From CAVXEH01 sp963805305 (lineage in GTDB: Bacteria; Chloroflexota; Limnocylindria; QHBO01), in NCBI GenBank assembly GCA_963805305.1, contig CAWDTM010000008.1, positions 1 through 64,000 on the forward strand: a stretch of DNA of 64,000 nt. Reading direction: 5' to 3'. Both the position numbers and the translations under genes were made by a program. Position 1 is the first letter of the stretch. The number at the start of each line of letters is the position of its first letter. Below, in pieces: positions 39,720 through 48,418 of this stretch. The notes beneath the pieces are model-generated. The model was not told the DNA's origin and made no database searches. It was given only the letters and a program-made list of their open reading frames with translations.

Positions 39720-40721
39720 TCAGCCGAAGGTCGAGCGCAGGAGGGGAAGGACTCGCTCCCCGTACAGGCGCAGAAAGCGCGACTGGTCCGAGCCCGGGGC
39801 GTGGAAGACGAGGTGGGTAAAGCCCAGCTCCACGTACGGACGGATCTGCTCCACCTGCTCGTCCGGGTCGTCGCTGACCAGGAAGCGCCGATGGGCCTGG
39901 TCGGCCACCGTCGCTGCCAGGCGCTCCATCTCGCGCGGGTCCTCGACGCCCATCTTGGCCTCACCGGGCAGGGCCAGGGCCGACCACAGGCGGGTATCGG
40001 CCATCGCCCGCTCGCGGTCGGTATCAAAGCTGACCTTGACCTCGATCATCTTCTCGACGGCGTCGGCGCTGCGCTCCGCCTTCTCGATGCCCTCGGCCAC
40101 CGCTGGCAGCAGCGTGTCGCGGTACAGCTCCATCCCCTTACCCGAGGTGCAGATGAATCCGTCCGCCAAGCGGCCGGAAAGGCGTGCCGCCGCCGGTCCC
40201 GAGGCCGCGATGTAGATCTTCACCGGATCAGCGGGGCGGTCGTAGATGGTGGCGTTCCGGGTCTGGTAATACGTCCCCTCGTAGGTGACGAACTCGCCCG
40301 ACATCAGCTCCTGGATCAGGAGCACCGCCTCCTTGAGCCGGGCGAAGCGCTCCTTCTGCTCGGGCCACGCGATGCCGACCGGCACCTCGTTCAGCGACTC
40401 CCCGGTGCCCACGCCCAGGATCACCTCGCGGCCGGGCGCAAGGCAGGCCACGGTGGCCATCGCTTGCGCGACCACGGCGGGGTTGTACCGATAGGTGGGG
40501 GTCAGGACGCTGGTGCCGATGGCAACCCGGGAGGTGGCCTGGGTCAGCGCTCCCAGCCAGGCGAGTACATTCGGGGCGTGGCCATCGGTATGGCGCCACG
40601 GCTGGAAGTGGTCGCTGACCATCACGCTGTCGAAACCGGCCGCCTCGGCCTCCGCCGAGAAGCGCAGCAGGTCACTCGGTCCGAACTGCTCGGCTGATGC
40701 CTTGTACCCAAGCGTTAGCAC
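39720..40721 (-). CDS. fgd: F420-dependent glucose-6-phosphate dehydrogenase
   Basis: A 333-residue luciferase-like TIM-barrel enzyme matching mycobacterial Fgd1 throughout. Blocks are LGYKASAEQFGPSDLLRFS, SVMVSDHFQPWRHTDGHAPNVLAW, IGTSVLTPTYRYNPAVVAQA, ILGVGTGESLNEVPVG, KIYIAASGPAAARLSGRLADGFICTSGKG, KMIEVKVSFD and HLVFHAPGSDQSRFL. It oxidises glucose-6-phosphate and reduces coenzyme F420. Start GTG 40721 has GGAGGA 6 nt upstream. Its presence implies that the organism makes or imports F420. A related F420-dependent alcohol or sugar dehydrogenase cannot be fully excluded. Confidence 0.85.
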   Translation of the reverse strand: MLTLGYKASAEQFGPSDLLRFSAEAEAAGFDSVMVSDHFQPWRHTDGHAPNVLAWLGALTQATSRVAIGTSVLTPTYRYNPAVVAQAMATVACLAPGREVILGVGTGESLNEVPVGIAWPEQKERFARLKEAVLLIQELMSGEFVTYEGTYYQTRNATIYDRPADPVKIYIAASGPAAARLSGRLADGFICTSGKGMELYRDTLLPAVAEGIEKAERSADAVEKMIEVKVSFDTDRERAMADTRLWSALALPGEAKMGVEDPREMERLAATVADQAHRRFLVSDDPDEQVEQIRPYVELGFTHLVFHAPGSDQSRFLRLYGERVLPLLRSTFG

Positions 40722-40846
40722 GCGGGCTCCTCCTGGTGAATTCGATGGCCTCAGGATGGCATGCCTGCCCGCGCGCTGCTCTCGGGGAACGATCTGACCT
40801 GCCTTCAAGGAAGCCGCGGAGGTGCAGCGGGGGCGTGGCGATTGGC

Positions 40847-41743
40847 CTATTCGAACCGGATTGAGGCGACGATGTCCTGGATCGTCTGTTCGGCGGTGGC
40901 GCCGGCGCCCTTGTCGGTCTCCCCCTCGAAGACGACGCGCACCCCGTCCACGTCGACGATCCAGATCCTGATCGTGTCGCCGGGTGTGCTCACATACCGC
41001 CCACACGCTCCCGAAGAAGCACAGTCGTCACCGGCACCCACGTCATACCACCACAGGTTGTAGCTCGATGCGGTACACGGGAGGTCCTCCCGGACGGAGA
41101 GCACCAGGAGCTTCGCGGGATACCCACCCACGGTGACGTCCGAAGCCCCGCTGACGAGGTCAGTGCCGGGCACGGTCGACATGGCGGCCGCGAGGTCGGC
41201 GGCCGATGGACCAACCGGCTCGCTCGTGATCTGGGCACACGGGTCGGCGTAGATCCCGTCCGGGCTGGGATTCCAGAAGAGAAGGGACACTCTCTCGGCC
41301 CCAGCGCTCGTGTCGTTGTTGATCCAGGCGAACCCGTCGCTGTGCCAGTTGGCCGTCTGGAGCGCGAAGGAGAGCGGAACGCCACCGCGCGTCAACGACT
41401 GCGTGCCCGCCGCCAGCAGGCCCCTGGGGAGGAAGGTGGCGGCAGGCGATGGCGACGGACTGGGCCGCGGCGTGGGCGATGGCGACGGCGAGATCAGGCT
41501 CGCGGGGGAGGGGCTCGTCCCGACGACCGCACCGAAATGCAGCACGCTCACGCCTATCACCGCGAGGACCACCACGGCGGCAACCGCGAGCGCCAGCCTC
41601 GCGACGGCATGCATACCGGCGCTGCGCTGTGGCGTCGCTTCGAGCTGATCGAGGACGGCGTACAGGACGCGGTCGGCGTTCTCCCCTCCATCTTCCCGCA
41701 GCCACGAACGGACGGTTCGCGTGAGGTCACGCTCACTGCTCAT
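40847..41743 (-). CDS. Membrane-anchored anti-sigma-like protein (second pair)
   Basis: A 298-residue protein. A short cytoplasmic N-terminus (DLTRTVRSWLREDGGENADRVLYAVLDQLEATPQ), a transmembrane helix (LALAVAAVVVLAVIGVSVL), a Ser/Pro repeat linker and an outer domain of ~190 residues follow (ANWHSDGFAWINND, VGGYPAKLLVLSVREDLPC, GDTIRIWIVDVDGVRVVFEGETDKG). It overlaps its ECF sigma gene by 4 nt. The architecture matches the pair at 19850, but the outer domains differ in sequence, so different signals are likely. Confidence 0.75.
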   Translation of the reverse strand: MSSERDLTRTVRSWLREDGGENADRVLYAVLDQLEATPQRSAGMHAVARLALAVAAVVVLAVIGVSVLHFGAVVGTSPSPASLISPSPSPTPRPSPSPSPAATFLPRGLLAAGTQSLTRGGVPLSFALQTANWHSDGFAWINNDTSAGAERVSLLFWNPSPDGIYADPCAQITSEPVGPSAADLAAAMSTVPGTDLVSGASDVTVGGYPAKLLVLSVREDLPCTASSYNLWWYDVGAGDDCASSGACGRYVSTPGDTIRIWIVDVDGVRVVFEGETDKGAGATAEQTIQDIVASIRFE

Positions 41744-42288
41744 CGCGCCGAATCCCGAGTGTCGAGGCGAGCGTCGGCGTCAAGCGCCGCGCGCAGCCCC
41801 TGGATCGCGTAGTGAAGTCGCGAAGCGACGGTTCCCTCGGCGATACCCAGCGCTTCGGCGATTTGCGCGAGGGGCAGGTCCAGGTAATGGTGCAGGACGA
41901 GCACGGCCCGATGGTCGAAGGAAAGGCGCCGGAAGCCGCGCTCCAGCTGGTCGCGATCGATCACCACGGCAATCGCATCCGCGCCCGCTGGCTCGTCAAC
42001 AGGCAGGAGTCGCAGATTGGGCGTCCAGCGACGGGATTTGGCGGCTTCGGCGTAGCAGGCGCGCACGAGGAGCCGGTGGGTCCAGGCGTCGAAGCGCGCC
42101 GGATCCCGGAGCTGCGGAAGGTCGCGCCAGATGCTGAGCAGCGCCTGCTGTGTCGCGTCTTCAGCGAGCGACAGGTCGCGAAGGATCCTGCGCGAAACGG
42201 CCAGGAATCGATCGGCGCGCGCGGCGGCCAGATCGGCGAAGGCAGCCCGGTCGCCGTGTTGTGCGCGCGTCACGAGATCGGTATCCAT
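41740..42288 (-). CDS. ECF RNA polymerase sigma factor (second pair)
   Basis: A 182-residue ECF sigma factor. Region 2: AAFADLAAARADRFLAVSRRILRDLSLAEDATQQALLSIWRDL and FDAWTHRLLVRACYAEA. Region 4: RRLSFDHRAVLVLHHYLDLPLAQIAEALGIAEGTVASRLHYAIQGLRAAL. It is paralogous to the sigma factor at 20617. The frame extends 13 codons upstream to 42327, but ATG 42288 fits the usual start. It is followed by its probable anti-sigma partner. Confidence 0.9.
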   Translation of the reverse strand: MDTDLVTRAQHGDRAAFADLAAARADRFLAVSRRILRDLSLAEDATQQALLSIWRDLPQLRDPARFDAWTHRLLVRACYAEAAKSRRWTPNLRLLPVDEPAGADAIAVVIDRDQLERGFRRLSFDHRAVLVLHHYLDLPLAQIAEALGIAEGTVASRLHYAIQGLRAALDADARLDTRDSAR

Positions 42289-42441
42289 GACCTGTTCCGC
42301 TCGGCATCGGTTGGGCCCGACGCTCACACGGTATGGGGTGCGGAGGCCGATGGGAACTTCAATCTTCGGGACGAGGGGCTTCCCGGACAGACGGCCCCGC
42401 CCGTCCAGACGACGGGCTGGGCCCTCCGCAGCGGTATCCGT

Positions 42442-43380
42442 TCAGTCGGAGCCGGTCACCTTGGTACGCGTGCTGACGTAGATCTGGCCGTCGCGACCGA
42501 AATGCAGTCGCTCACCGTCCCCCGAGAGTGATGACCGCGTTTCGTTGCCGGCGGTATTCACGTTCGCGCCCACGTTGACCGGCGCCGACCATGCGCCGCT
42601 CGTGCTCGCTCGTGAGGACGTGTAGACGTCCTGGCCGCCAAAGCCGCCGGGCCGGTTCGAATTGAAGACGATCTCCAGGCCGTCGCGGCTCACGTTCGGC
42701 ATGAAGTCCGCCGACGGGCTGTTCAGCTCGGAGACGAGCGTCGCCCGCGCGAAGCTCCCATCCGGGCGCTGTCGGCTCATGTAGATGTTCATGTCCGTGC
42801 CGTAGCCGGCGCTCGAGAAAAAGAGGAACGTGCCGGACGAGGTCCGCACCAGCGATGGCCCGAACTCACCACCGGGGAAGTTCGGCCCCGTCCCGTCGGC
42901 ATCGCACCCCAGGTGATGCGGCGTCCCCCAGCCGTGTCCCGGGTTGTAGCGCGCGAGATAGATGTCGCCGCTTCCCGGTCCGGCATTGCACAGCTCCGGA
43001 CCCGGCCGCTCGGATACGAACAGCAGCCAGTTCCCGTTGAGAGGCGTTGGGCAGTAGTCGTTTGCCGCGCTGTTGATGGGCGCGCCGAGGTTCTGCGGCC
43101 CGGACCATGGCGAAGTGTCGTCGGTCCGGTGCGCGACCCAGATGTCGTTGCCGCCGAGCGTGCCGTCCCGGTTGGAGGCGATGTACAGGTCCCGACCGTT
43201 GGGCGACTCGATCGGGCAGCCCTCCCCGGCGGGGCTGTTGACGTCAATCTCGGCCACCGCGGGTCCCCAGCCCGCGAACTCCTTGCCGATCACCATGGCG
43301 GACATGGTCAGGGCCAGTGTCGCGGCCAGCGCCACGGCGATGCGACACACGCGGGTGTGGACCTGCCTGGAACGGAACAT
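42442..43380 (-). CDS. Exported PD40 (TolB-like) beta-propeller protein
   Basis: A 312-residue exported protein. The signal segment (VCRIAVALAATLALTMSAMVIG) is followed by several PD40/WD40-like repeats of the TolB type: GRDLYIASNRDGTLGGNDIWVAHR, GNWLLFVSERPGPELCNAGPGSGDIYLARY, GTFLFFSSAGYGTDMNIYMSRQ and GLEIVFNSNRPGGFGGQDVYTSSR. These repeats build a beta-propeller, usually for protein or ligand binding outside the membrane. GGGAGAC lies upstream of ATG 43380. No enzyme motif is seen. Confidence 0.85.
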   Translation of the reverse strand: MFRSRQVHTRVCRIAVALAATLALTMSAMVIGKEFAGWGPAVAEIDVNSPAGEGCPIESPNGRDLYIASNRDGTLGGNDIWVAHRTDDTSPWSGPQNLGAPINSAANDYCPTPLNGNWLLFVSERPGPELCNAGPGSGDIYLARYNPGHGWGTPHHLGCDADGTGPNFPGGEFGPSLVRTSSGTFLFFSSAGYGTDMNIYMSRQRPDGSFARATLVSELNSPSADFMPNVSRDGLEIVFNSNRPGGFGGQDVYTSSRASTSGAWSAPVNVGANVNTAGNETRSSLSGDGERLHFGRDGQIYVSTRTKVTGSD

Positions 43381-43613
43381 GGGCGTTGTCTCCCTGCTGA
43401 TTGGGCGTGCTGACCCTCGCCGTTGAGCAGCCGGCGCGACTCGGATCTGCCCTGTATGGGCGCGCCAGACAGAGAAACCTTCAACCTGCTCGGATGTGCG
43501 TCCGGTGGTCCTGCCCTAGACCTCGTCGTGACCGCTGGGGTGTCGCAGCTACGGCGTCATGGCGGCGTGCCCGCCTACGGAGTGCCCTGCTGCCGGCTTC
43601 CGAGGGCGTCCGC

Positions 43614-43853
43614 TCAGCCCTCGAAGAGCCAGGCGGCGATGTCACCGGCCTCGGGGATTCGACCGCTGCTGACCAGCTTGCCGTCGATCACCAGGCCGGG
43701 CGTGCTGAGCACGCCGTGCGCCGCGATTTCGCGATAGTCGGTGACCTTCACGATCTCTGCTTCCACCCCGGCCAAGGCGACCGCATCGCGCGCGTTCGCC
43801 TCGAGCTTCTTGCAGTTGGGGCAACCAGATCCCAGGACCTCGATCTTCTTCAC
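43614..43853 (-). CDS. Small thioredoxin-fold redox protein (TIGR00412 type)
   Basis: A 79-residue glutaredoxin/thioredoxin-like protein with active-site Cys11 and Cys14 (VLGSGCPNCKKLEANARDAV) and the cis-Pro loop STPGLVIDGKLVSSGRIP. It fits the small redox-active disulfide protein family often found beside ArsP/DUF318 permeases. The start is GTG 43853, 13 nt after the permease stop, with AAGGAGA upstream. It is the last gene of the arsR-permease-redoxin operon. Confidence 0.88.
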   Translation of the reverse strand: MKKIEVLGSGCPNCKKLEANARDAVALAGVEAEIVKVTDYREIAAHGVLSTPGLVIDGKLVSSGRIPEAGDIAAWLFEG

Positions 43854-43866
43854 GACATCGGTCTCC

Positions 43867-44913
43867 TTACAGTCCAAGCGCGTTGAAGCCGATGCCGACC
43901 GCGAGGATGCCCGCAACGACGACGCCGGCGAAAAGGCCAAGCAGCGGCAGGCGCATGACCCGCCGCAGGATGATGAATTCGGGCAGGCTGATGGCGACCA
44001 CGGCCATCATGAAGGCCAGGGTTGTGCCCAGCGGCATGCCCTTGCCGAGCAATGCCTCGACGATGGGGATGGTCCCGGCGGCGTTCGAGTAGAGCGGCAC
44101 GGCCAGCACGATCACCAGCGGGACCGCCAGCGGGTTGTCATGCCCGCCGAGGCCCGCGACGAGATCCATGGGAGCGTACCCATGGATGAGCGCACCAATG
44201 GCGATTCCAGCCAGGACGAAGGGTGCCACCTTCCAGACGAGGGACCTGGTGTAGGCCCACGCGTCGCGCAGCCGTTCCTCGAGGCCCGGGGCGATCCCGG
44301 GCATGGTCCTGCCGCCACTCGACCGGATCTCGAGGACCCACGGCTCGATCCAGCGCTCGAGCGGCAGCCGCCCCAGGACCAGCCCGCCGACAATGGCAAC
44401 CGAGAGACCGGCGGCCATGTAGAGCAGGGCGATGCCGGGACCGAACAGCCCCCAGAGCAGGACCAGCGCGACCTCGTTGACCATGGGCGAGCTGATGAGG
44501 AAGGCGAAGGTCACGCCCATGGGAATCCCGGCCTCGACGAAGCCGATGAAGAGGGGAACGGCGGAGCAGCTGCAGAACGGGGTGATGATCCCGAATCCGG
44601 CCGCCGCGACCGTCCCGGTGAGCGCGCCGCGCCCAGCCAGGGCTGCCCGTACCCGTTCCGCGGGGAAATAGCTGCGCGCGAAGGTGACCAGGGTGACGAT
44701 CCCGAGCAGCAGGAGCAGCACCTTGGGCACGTCGTAGACGAAGAATGCGACCGCGTCGCCCAGGTGCGTGCCGGGCTCCAGGCCCAGCAGGTCGAAGGCG
44801 AACCAGTTGGCCGCGGGCAGGTTCGCGAACCAGGCCACCAGCCACGCGACGCCGGCGACCAGCCCCACGCCACCGGCCGGGAGATGCGTGCGTCGCAGGG
44901 CGGAGGCGGTCAT
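43867..44913 (-). CDS. DUF318/ArsP-type permease
   Basis: A 348-residue membrane protein with about eight to ten hydrophobic segments. The family signature is ITPFCSCSAVPLFIGFVEAGIPMGVTFAFLISSPMVNEVAL, with Cys114 and Cys116. A second half begins WKVAPFVLAGIAIGALIHGY and has VPLYSNAAGTIPIVEALLGKGMPLGTTLAFMMAVVAISLPE. Characterised relatives export trivalent organoarsenicals; others are of unknown substrate. The gene overlaps the ArsR regulator by 4 nt and is followed by the redoxin. Confidence 0.85.
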   Translation of the reverse strand: MTASALRRTHLPAGGVGLVAGVAWLVAWFANLPAANWFAFDLLGLEPGTHLGDAVAFFVYDVPKVLLLLLGIVTLVTFARSYFPAERVRAALAGRGALTGTVAAAGFGIITPFCSCSAVPLFIGFVEAGIPMGVTFAFLISSPMVNEVALVLLWGLFGPGIALLYMAAGLSVAIVGGLVLGRLPLERWIEPWVLEIRSSGGRTMPGIAPGLEERLRDAWAYTRSLVWKVAPFVLAGIAIGALIHGYAPMDLVAGLGGHDNPLAVPLVIVLAVPLYSNAAGTIPIVEALLGKGMPLGTTLAFMMAVVAISLPEFIILRRVMRLPLLGLFAGVVVAGILAVGIGFNALGL

Positions 44914-45248
44914 CCGATCACCTCGCGCAGGGTGGCGTGCGCCCGTGCGATGGCTGTCTCGTCGCGCTCGTAATAGATCCAGCGGGCGTCCGCCCCGTGG
45001 CGGCTGGCGCGGACGAGCCCCGCGTCGCGCAGTCGCGCCAGGTGGTTGCTCATGTTGTTCGGGCGCTCGTCCAGGGCGGCCGCCATCTCGCAGACGCAGT
45101 GCGGGCCATCCTGCAGCAGGCGCAGGATGCCGGCTCGCGTTCGGTCGGCGAGCAGAGAGGCGGCGGCCACCGCATCGGCGACGTCAGGTGCCGCGAGGTC
45201 AAGCCGCGGGGCGGGGAGAAGAGGGAGCTCGTCGGACTGGGTAATCAT
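44910..45248 (-). CDS. ArsR/SmtB-family metalloregulator
   Basis: A 112-residue winged-helix repressor. The ArsR core is SLLADRTRAGILRLLQDGPHCVCEMAAALDERPNNMSNHLARLRDAGLVRASRHGADARWIYYERD. Cys51 and Cys53 (CVC) sit in the recognition-helix region where ArsR-type sensors bind As(III) or Sb(III). ATG 45248; longer frames lack a ribosome-binding site. It heads the operon with the permease and redoxin and should be released by its metal. Confidence 0.88.
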   Translation of the reverse strand: MITQSDELPLLPAPRLDLAAPDVADAVAAASLLADRTRAGILRLLQDGPHCVCEMAAALDERPNNMSNHLARLRDAGLVRASRHGADARWIYYERDETAIARAHATLREVIG

Positions 45249-45262
45249 CTCAGCCCCAACTG

Positions 45263-45280
45263 TCTCAGTCTGGCGTGAGA
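45263..45280. promoter_or_regulatory. Possible ArsR operator
   Basis: TCTCA (45263-45267) and TGAGA (45276-45280) form an inverted repeat 15 bp upstream of the arsR start. A wider pair ATCTCA (45247-45252) and TGAGAT (45276-45281) also exists. The position fits an autoregulatory site. Confidence 0.4.
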
Positions 45281-45364
45281 TATCCGAGGGCCGGACGGCC
45301 CGAAGGTCCGGGAGCAACGGCCCGCCGGCCGGTATCCTTGCGCCGGCCGTTGAGAGGGAGAGCA

Positions 45365-45589
45365 ATGACCTGGGGCGTCGGCGGTGGCGGCGAAGGAAGA
45401 GTCCTGCCGGAGGGAAGCCCGGAAGCGGCACGCGGTTTCGAGTCGTCCCGGGGCTACGACACCGGTCCGCCGGAGGACGGCGGCCGGAGGCCGGGCTGTC
45501 TGCGCACAGCGATCATCCTGGTCGGGATGCTGGTCGTCCTCATCACCCTGCTCTGGCTTGCAGGGGCGATCCTGCACGTGTTCGGTTGA
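45365..45589 (+). CDS. Small single-pass membrane protein
   Basis: A 74-residue protein. The N-terminal half is Gly-rich and soluble; one C-terminal helix (TAIILVGMLVVLITLLWLAGAILHVFG) spans the membrane. GGGAGAG lies just upstream of ATG 45365. No family recognised. Divergent from arsR, so it might share the regulated region, but nothing more links them. Confidence 0.6.
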   Translation: MTWGVGGGGEGRVLPEGSPEAARGFESSRGYDTGPPEDGGRRPGCLRTAIILVGMLVVLITLLWLAGAILHVFG

Positions 45590-45663
45590 AACCCGGCGCG
45601 TAGCAACCGGTGTCGCCGACGGCAGAGCGGCGCACCCACGACCCCGCAATGAGGCCCTGATCC

Positions 45664-46170
45664 ATGCGCCGGACCCTTCGCATCGTCGCTTTCGGCATCC
45701 TTCCGCTCATCCTTGCAGCCTGCAGCGGAGGCGGCGGTGGGGCGAGCCCAACCGCCTCCGGCGCGCAGGCAACGTCGACCGAGACAGCCGCGGCGACGGC
45801 AACCCAGGCCGCCACGGCGTCGCCTGCGGGGGTGACCGTCATGGCCACCTCGGTGGGCAGCATCGGCGTCGTGCTCGTCGACGGGGCGGGCGGGCGGACG
45901 GTGTACACCTTCGCGCAGGACACCAAGGACAGCGGGACCAGCAGCTGCACCGGCGGCTGCATCCAGACCTGGCCACCGCTGACCGTCCCGGCCGGGACGA
46001 CGCCCACCGGCGGCGACGGCGTCAGCGGTCAGCTGGCCACCATCACCCGGGCCGATGACGGCTCGCGGCAGGTGACGTACAACGGACGCCCGCTCTACTT
46101 CTTCTCCGGAGACACCGCGGCGGGGGATGCGAATGGCGTGTACCCGAACTGGGAGGCCGCCAAGCCCTGA
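45664..46170 (+). CDS. Lipoprotein with secreted repeats (COG4315, Lipoprotein_15)
   Basis: A 168-residue lipoprotein with lipobox LILAAC (Cys20) and an Ala/Thr linker. Two short repeats of the Y-x4-D type follow: GVVLVDGAGGRTVYTFAQDTKDSGTSSCTGGCIQTWPPLTV and RQVTYNGRPLYFFSGDTAAGDANG. The family is common in actinobacteria and related bacteria. The Cys pair and Trp pattern suggest a heme- or redox-related role, but no function is proven. Confidence 0.85.
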   Translation: MRRTLRIVAFGILPLILAACSGGGGGASPTASGAQATSTETAAATATQAATASPAGVTVMATSVGSIGVVLVDGAGGRTVYTFAQDTKDSGTSSCTGGCIQTWPPLTVPAGTTPTGGDGVSGQLATITRADDGSRQVTYNGRPLYFFSGDTAAGDANGVYPNWEAAKP

Positions 46171-46180
46171 TCACGGCGAC

Positions 46181-46233
46181 CCGGGAGCACGCGACCGGCC
46201 ACGCCCCTGCGGGCGCGGCCGGTCGCTCCGGGA
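46181..46233. terminator. Bidirectional hairpin terminator
   Basis: GCGACCGGCC (46191-46200) pairs perfectly with GGCCGGTCGC (46217-46226), and the outer CCCGGGAG and CTCCGGG extend the stem. It sits in the gap between two convergent genes, as expected of a shared terminator. No T-run follows. Confidence 0.65.
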
Positions 46234-46251
46234 CTGATCAGTCGTCGGAGG

Positions 46252-46668
46252 TCAATGACGGCCGTGCGGCTGGGAGATGAGCGGGCACTCGAACTCCTTG
46301 ACCGGCGTGGTCGCGATGCTCAGGTCACCCTTCGCGGCGGCGGCAAGGACGTCCGGTCCGTTCGTGATCAGGTAGGGGGTCACGTTCCAGGTCACGGGGA
46401 GGACCATCCAGCGGCCGCCCTTGAACCCGGGCTGGCCCGGGGCGGCGAGCGCCACGTTCATCTGGGTGTCGAACGCGTAGATCGGCTCGAAGCTGCTGGC
46501 CGGCGCTCCGGTGTTCGTGAAGTCGGTGGGGGTGCCAATGGTCAGGTAGACCTGGTCGTTGGCATAGAAGCCCACGTGCGGCGGGCCGTTGCCCGCGGCG
46601 AAGGCAGCGGTGGCGGTTACGGTCGCGAAGAGCGCGGCCGCAATGAGACTGGCGAGGAGACGTCGCAT
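46252..46668 (-). CDS. Exported protein of unknown function
   Basis: A 138-residue protein with a clear Sec signal (MRRLLASLIAAALFATVTATAAFA, cleavage after AFA). The mature part has VGFYANDQVYLTIGTPTDFT, FEPIYAFDTQMNVALAAPGQPGFKGGRWMVLPVTWNVTPYLITNG and ends HGRH. I do not recognise the family. There are no Cys pairs apart from one Cys near the end. ATG 46668 is preceded by a purine-rich GAGGGA. Confidence 0.65.
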   Translation of the reverse strand: MRRLLASLIAAALFATVTATAAFAAGNGPPHVGFYANDQVYLTIGTPTDFTNTGAPASSFEPIYAFDTQMNVALAAPGQPGFKGGRWMVLPVTWNVTPYLITNGPDVLAAAAKGDLSIATTPVKEFECPLISQPHGRH

Positions 46669-46837
46669 CAAGGTATCCCTCTGGCACTGTTGCGGACCAC
46701 GTGGCTGGTCCCCTGCCGGCTTCGTCATGGGCTCGGGAGTGGCGGAGCCGCGGTCCAGTCTTCGGGCCGGGGATGTCCCAACGTGAACGGGAGCGCGACG
46801 CCCGTGCGTCTCGCCCATGACGGAACGGTGACGCCGC

Positions 46838-47779
46838 TCAGACCGCCGCGAGCCCTCTCGCGGGCTCGCGTATCTCCACGGTTTCCCTGACGGGGCGGAC
46901 GACGAGCACCGACGCGTCGGTATGGAGGAGGACCTTGCGCGCGACGCTGCCCAGGAGCAGCCGGCCCAGCGTGCCCAGTCCGCGGGTGCCGACCACGACG
47001 AGGTCGGCGACGTGGTCCGCGGAGGCCTCCACGATCTGGTGGGCGGGGTCGCCCTCCCGGATCTCTCCCTCGGCGATCATTCCCGCGCGGTGCAGCGTGG
47101 CCACGGCCTCGGCGACCGCGGCCCGCAGCCGTTCGTGGCGGTCGTCGACCGTGTGGTCGCCGAGCTCGACGATGGTCGGGGCGAATGCGCCGCCCAGGGC
47201 GACCGGCCAGGAGGGCATCGGCTCCAGGACGGCCAGCACGGTTGCCGGCACGGCGTGGAGGAGCTGCCAGGATGCAAGGGTCGCCACGGCCCGATGGGCG
47301 CTGTCCGAACCGTCCACGGCCAGCAGCAGGCGCCGCACGCTCGGATGTCGGGCAACGAGGACCGGACATGGCGCGTGGTCGACCACCTCGGCGGAGACCG
47401 AGCCGAGCAGCAGCGACTCGAGCGGGCCGTGCCCCCGGCTGCCGATCACGAGCAGGTCCGCGCTCCACCGTTTCGCCTCGTCGACGAGGGCGCTGGCCGG
47501 CCGTCCGCGCAGGACCCGCGTCTCGCAGCTTCGATCCGGCGCGCGAAGCAGCGCCCCGACGTTCCACAGCTGCATGTCGAGATCCTTGACGAGGCGCCGT
47601 TCCGCCTCGTGCGCGTCCGCGGGGATCAGTCCCGTCTCGGGCGCGCCGAACAGGTCGGGACGGGACTCAAGCGCCGCGACGACCGCGATCTCCGTGCGTG
47701 CCGGCAGACGCAGGTGCCCCAGCAGCTCGCGGGCTGCCTCCGCACCGGTCGATCCGTCATAGGCGAGGAGGACGCGCAT
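46838..47779 (-). CDS. Universal stress protein, two UspA domains
   Basis: A 313-residue tandem UspA protein. Each half has the ATP-binding pattern: RVLLAYDGSTGAEAA with VIGSRGHGPLESLLLGSVSAEVVDHAPCPVLV, and RLLLAVDGSDSAHRA with VVGTRGLGTLGRLLLGSVARKVLLHTDASVLVV. The G-2x-G-9x-G-S/T motifs in both halves suggest ATP-binding type. ATG 47779 is preferred because GGAGG is 8 nt upstream; a GTG at 47788 overlaps it. Confidence 0.9.
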   Translation of the reverse strand: MRVLLAYDGSTGAEAARELLGHLRLPARTEIAVVAALESRPDLFGAPETGLIPADAHEAERRLVKDLDMQLWNVGALLRAPDRSCETRVLRGRPASALVDEAKRWSADLLVIGSRGHGPLESLLLGSVSAEVVDHAPCPVLVARHPSVRRLLLAVDGSDSAHRAVATLASWQLLHAVPATVLAVLEPMPSWPVALGGAFAPTIVELGDHTVDDRHERLRAAVAEAVATLHRAGMIAEGEIREGDPAHQIVEASADHVADLVVVGTRGLGTLGRLLLGSVARKVLLHTDASVLVVRPVRETVEIREPARGLAAV

Positions 47780-48007
47780 CTCGGCCACCTCCAGCGGTCT
47801 GTGGGATCAGGGTCGGGCAACCGTGGCGCGTCAGGGAGGGCCATCCGTCGCCTTCGAAGGTGCCGAAGGGTCCCGCAGCTCGGGAGCAGCGCCCGTGGCC
47901 TGGCCGGCCGCCTTCAGACACCCTGAGACCCTGCACAGCCTGCCGTCGGATCGGGGTCATGCACGCCCCGACGCTCGGGGCGCGGGCACGAGGTCGGGAG
48001 GGCCATC

Positions 48008-48418
48008 ATGCAGAGCAGGACACGGTTCAACGTGGAGGCAGCGCTCGCCGGAGAGGCGATGGCGGCCCTGCGCTACCAGCTCTTCGCCGATGCCGCAGCC
48101 GACGAGGGCCACGGGCGCATCGCGGAGCTCTTCGCCGAAGCGGCGCTCAAGGAACGCAAGGAGCATTTCCGCGAGCTCGCCATCCTGGTGGGACTGGTGG
48201 GGACCACCCGGCAGAACCTGCGGGCGGCGCTCGCGGGCGAGGTCACCGAGCACCGGAGCCTCTATCCGCGTTTCGCGGCGCAGGCGCACCAGGATGGCGA
48301 AGCGCAGGTCGCGGAGCGGTTCCAGCTCCTCGGCGCCGAGGAGCAGCGGCACGCGCATCGACTCCGCGACGCCCTCGAGGAGCTTGATGTGGCCGAGCTC
48401 GAGGTGGTGGGCGGCTGA
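48008..48418 (+). CDS. Rubrerythrin-like diiron protein (no rubredoxin domain)
   Basis: A 136-residue ferritin-like four-helix protein. Metal-ligand motifs are visible as ALAGEAMAALRYQLF, ALKERKEHFRELAIL and FQLLGAEEQRHAHRL (ExxH motifs). The C-terminal rubredoxin domain of classic rubrerythrin is missing, so this is the short, erythrin-like form. Expected role: peroxide reduction or iron handling in oxidative stress. GGGAGGG precedes the ATG. Confidence 0.85.
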   Translation: MQSRTRFNVEAALAGEAMAALRYQLFADAAADEGHGRIAELFAEAALKERKEHFRELAILVGLVGTTRQNLRAALAGEVTEHRSLYPRFAAQAHQDGEAQVAERFQLLGAEEQRHAHRLRDALEELDVAELEVVGG

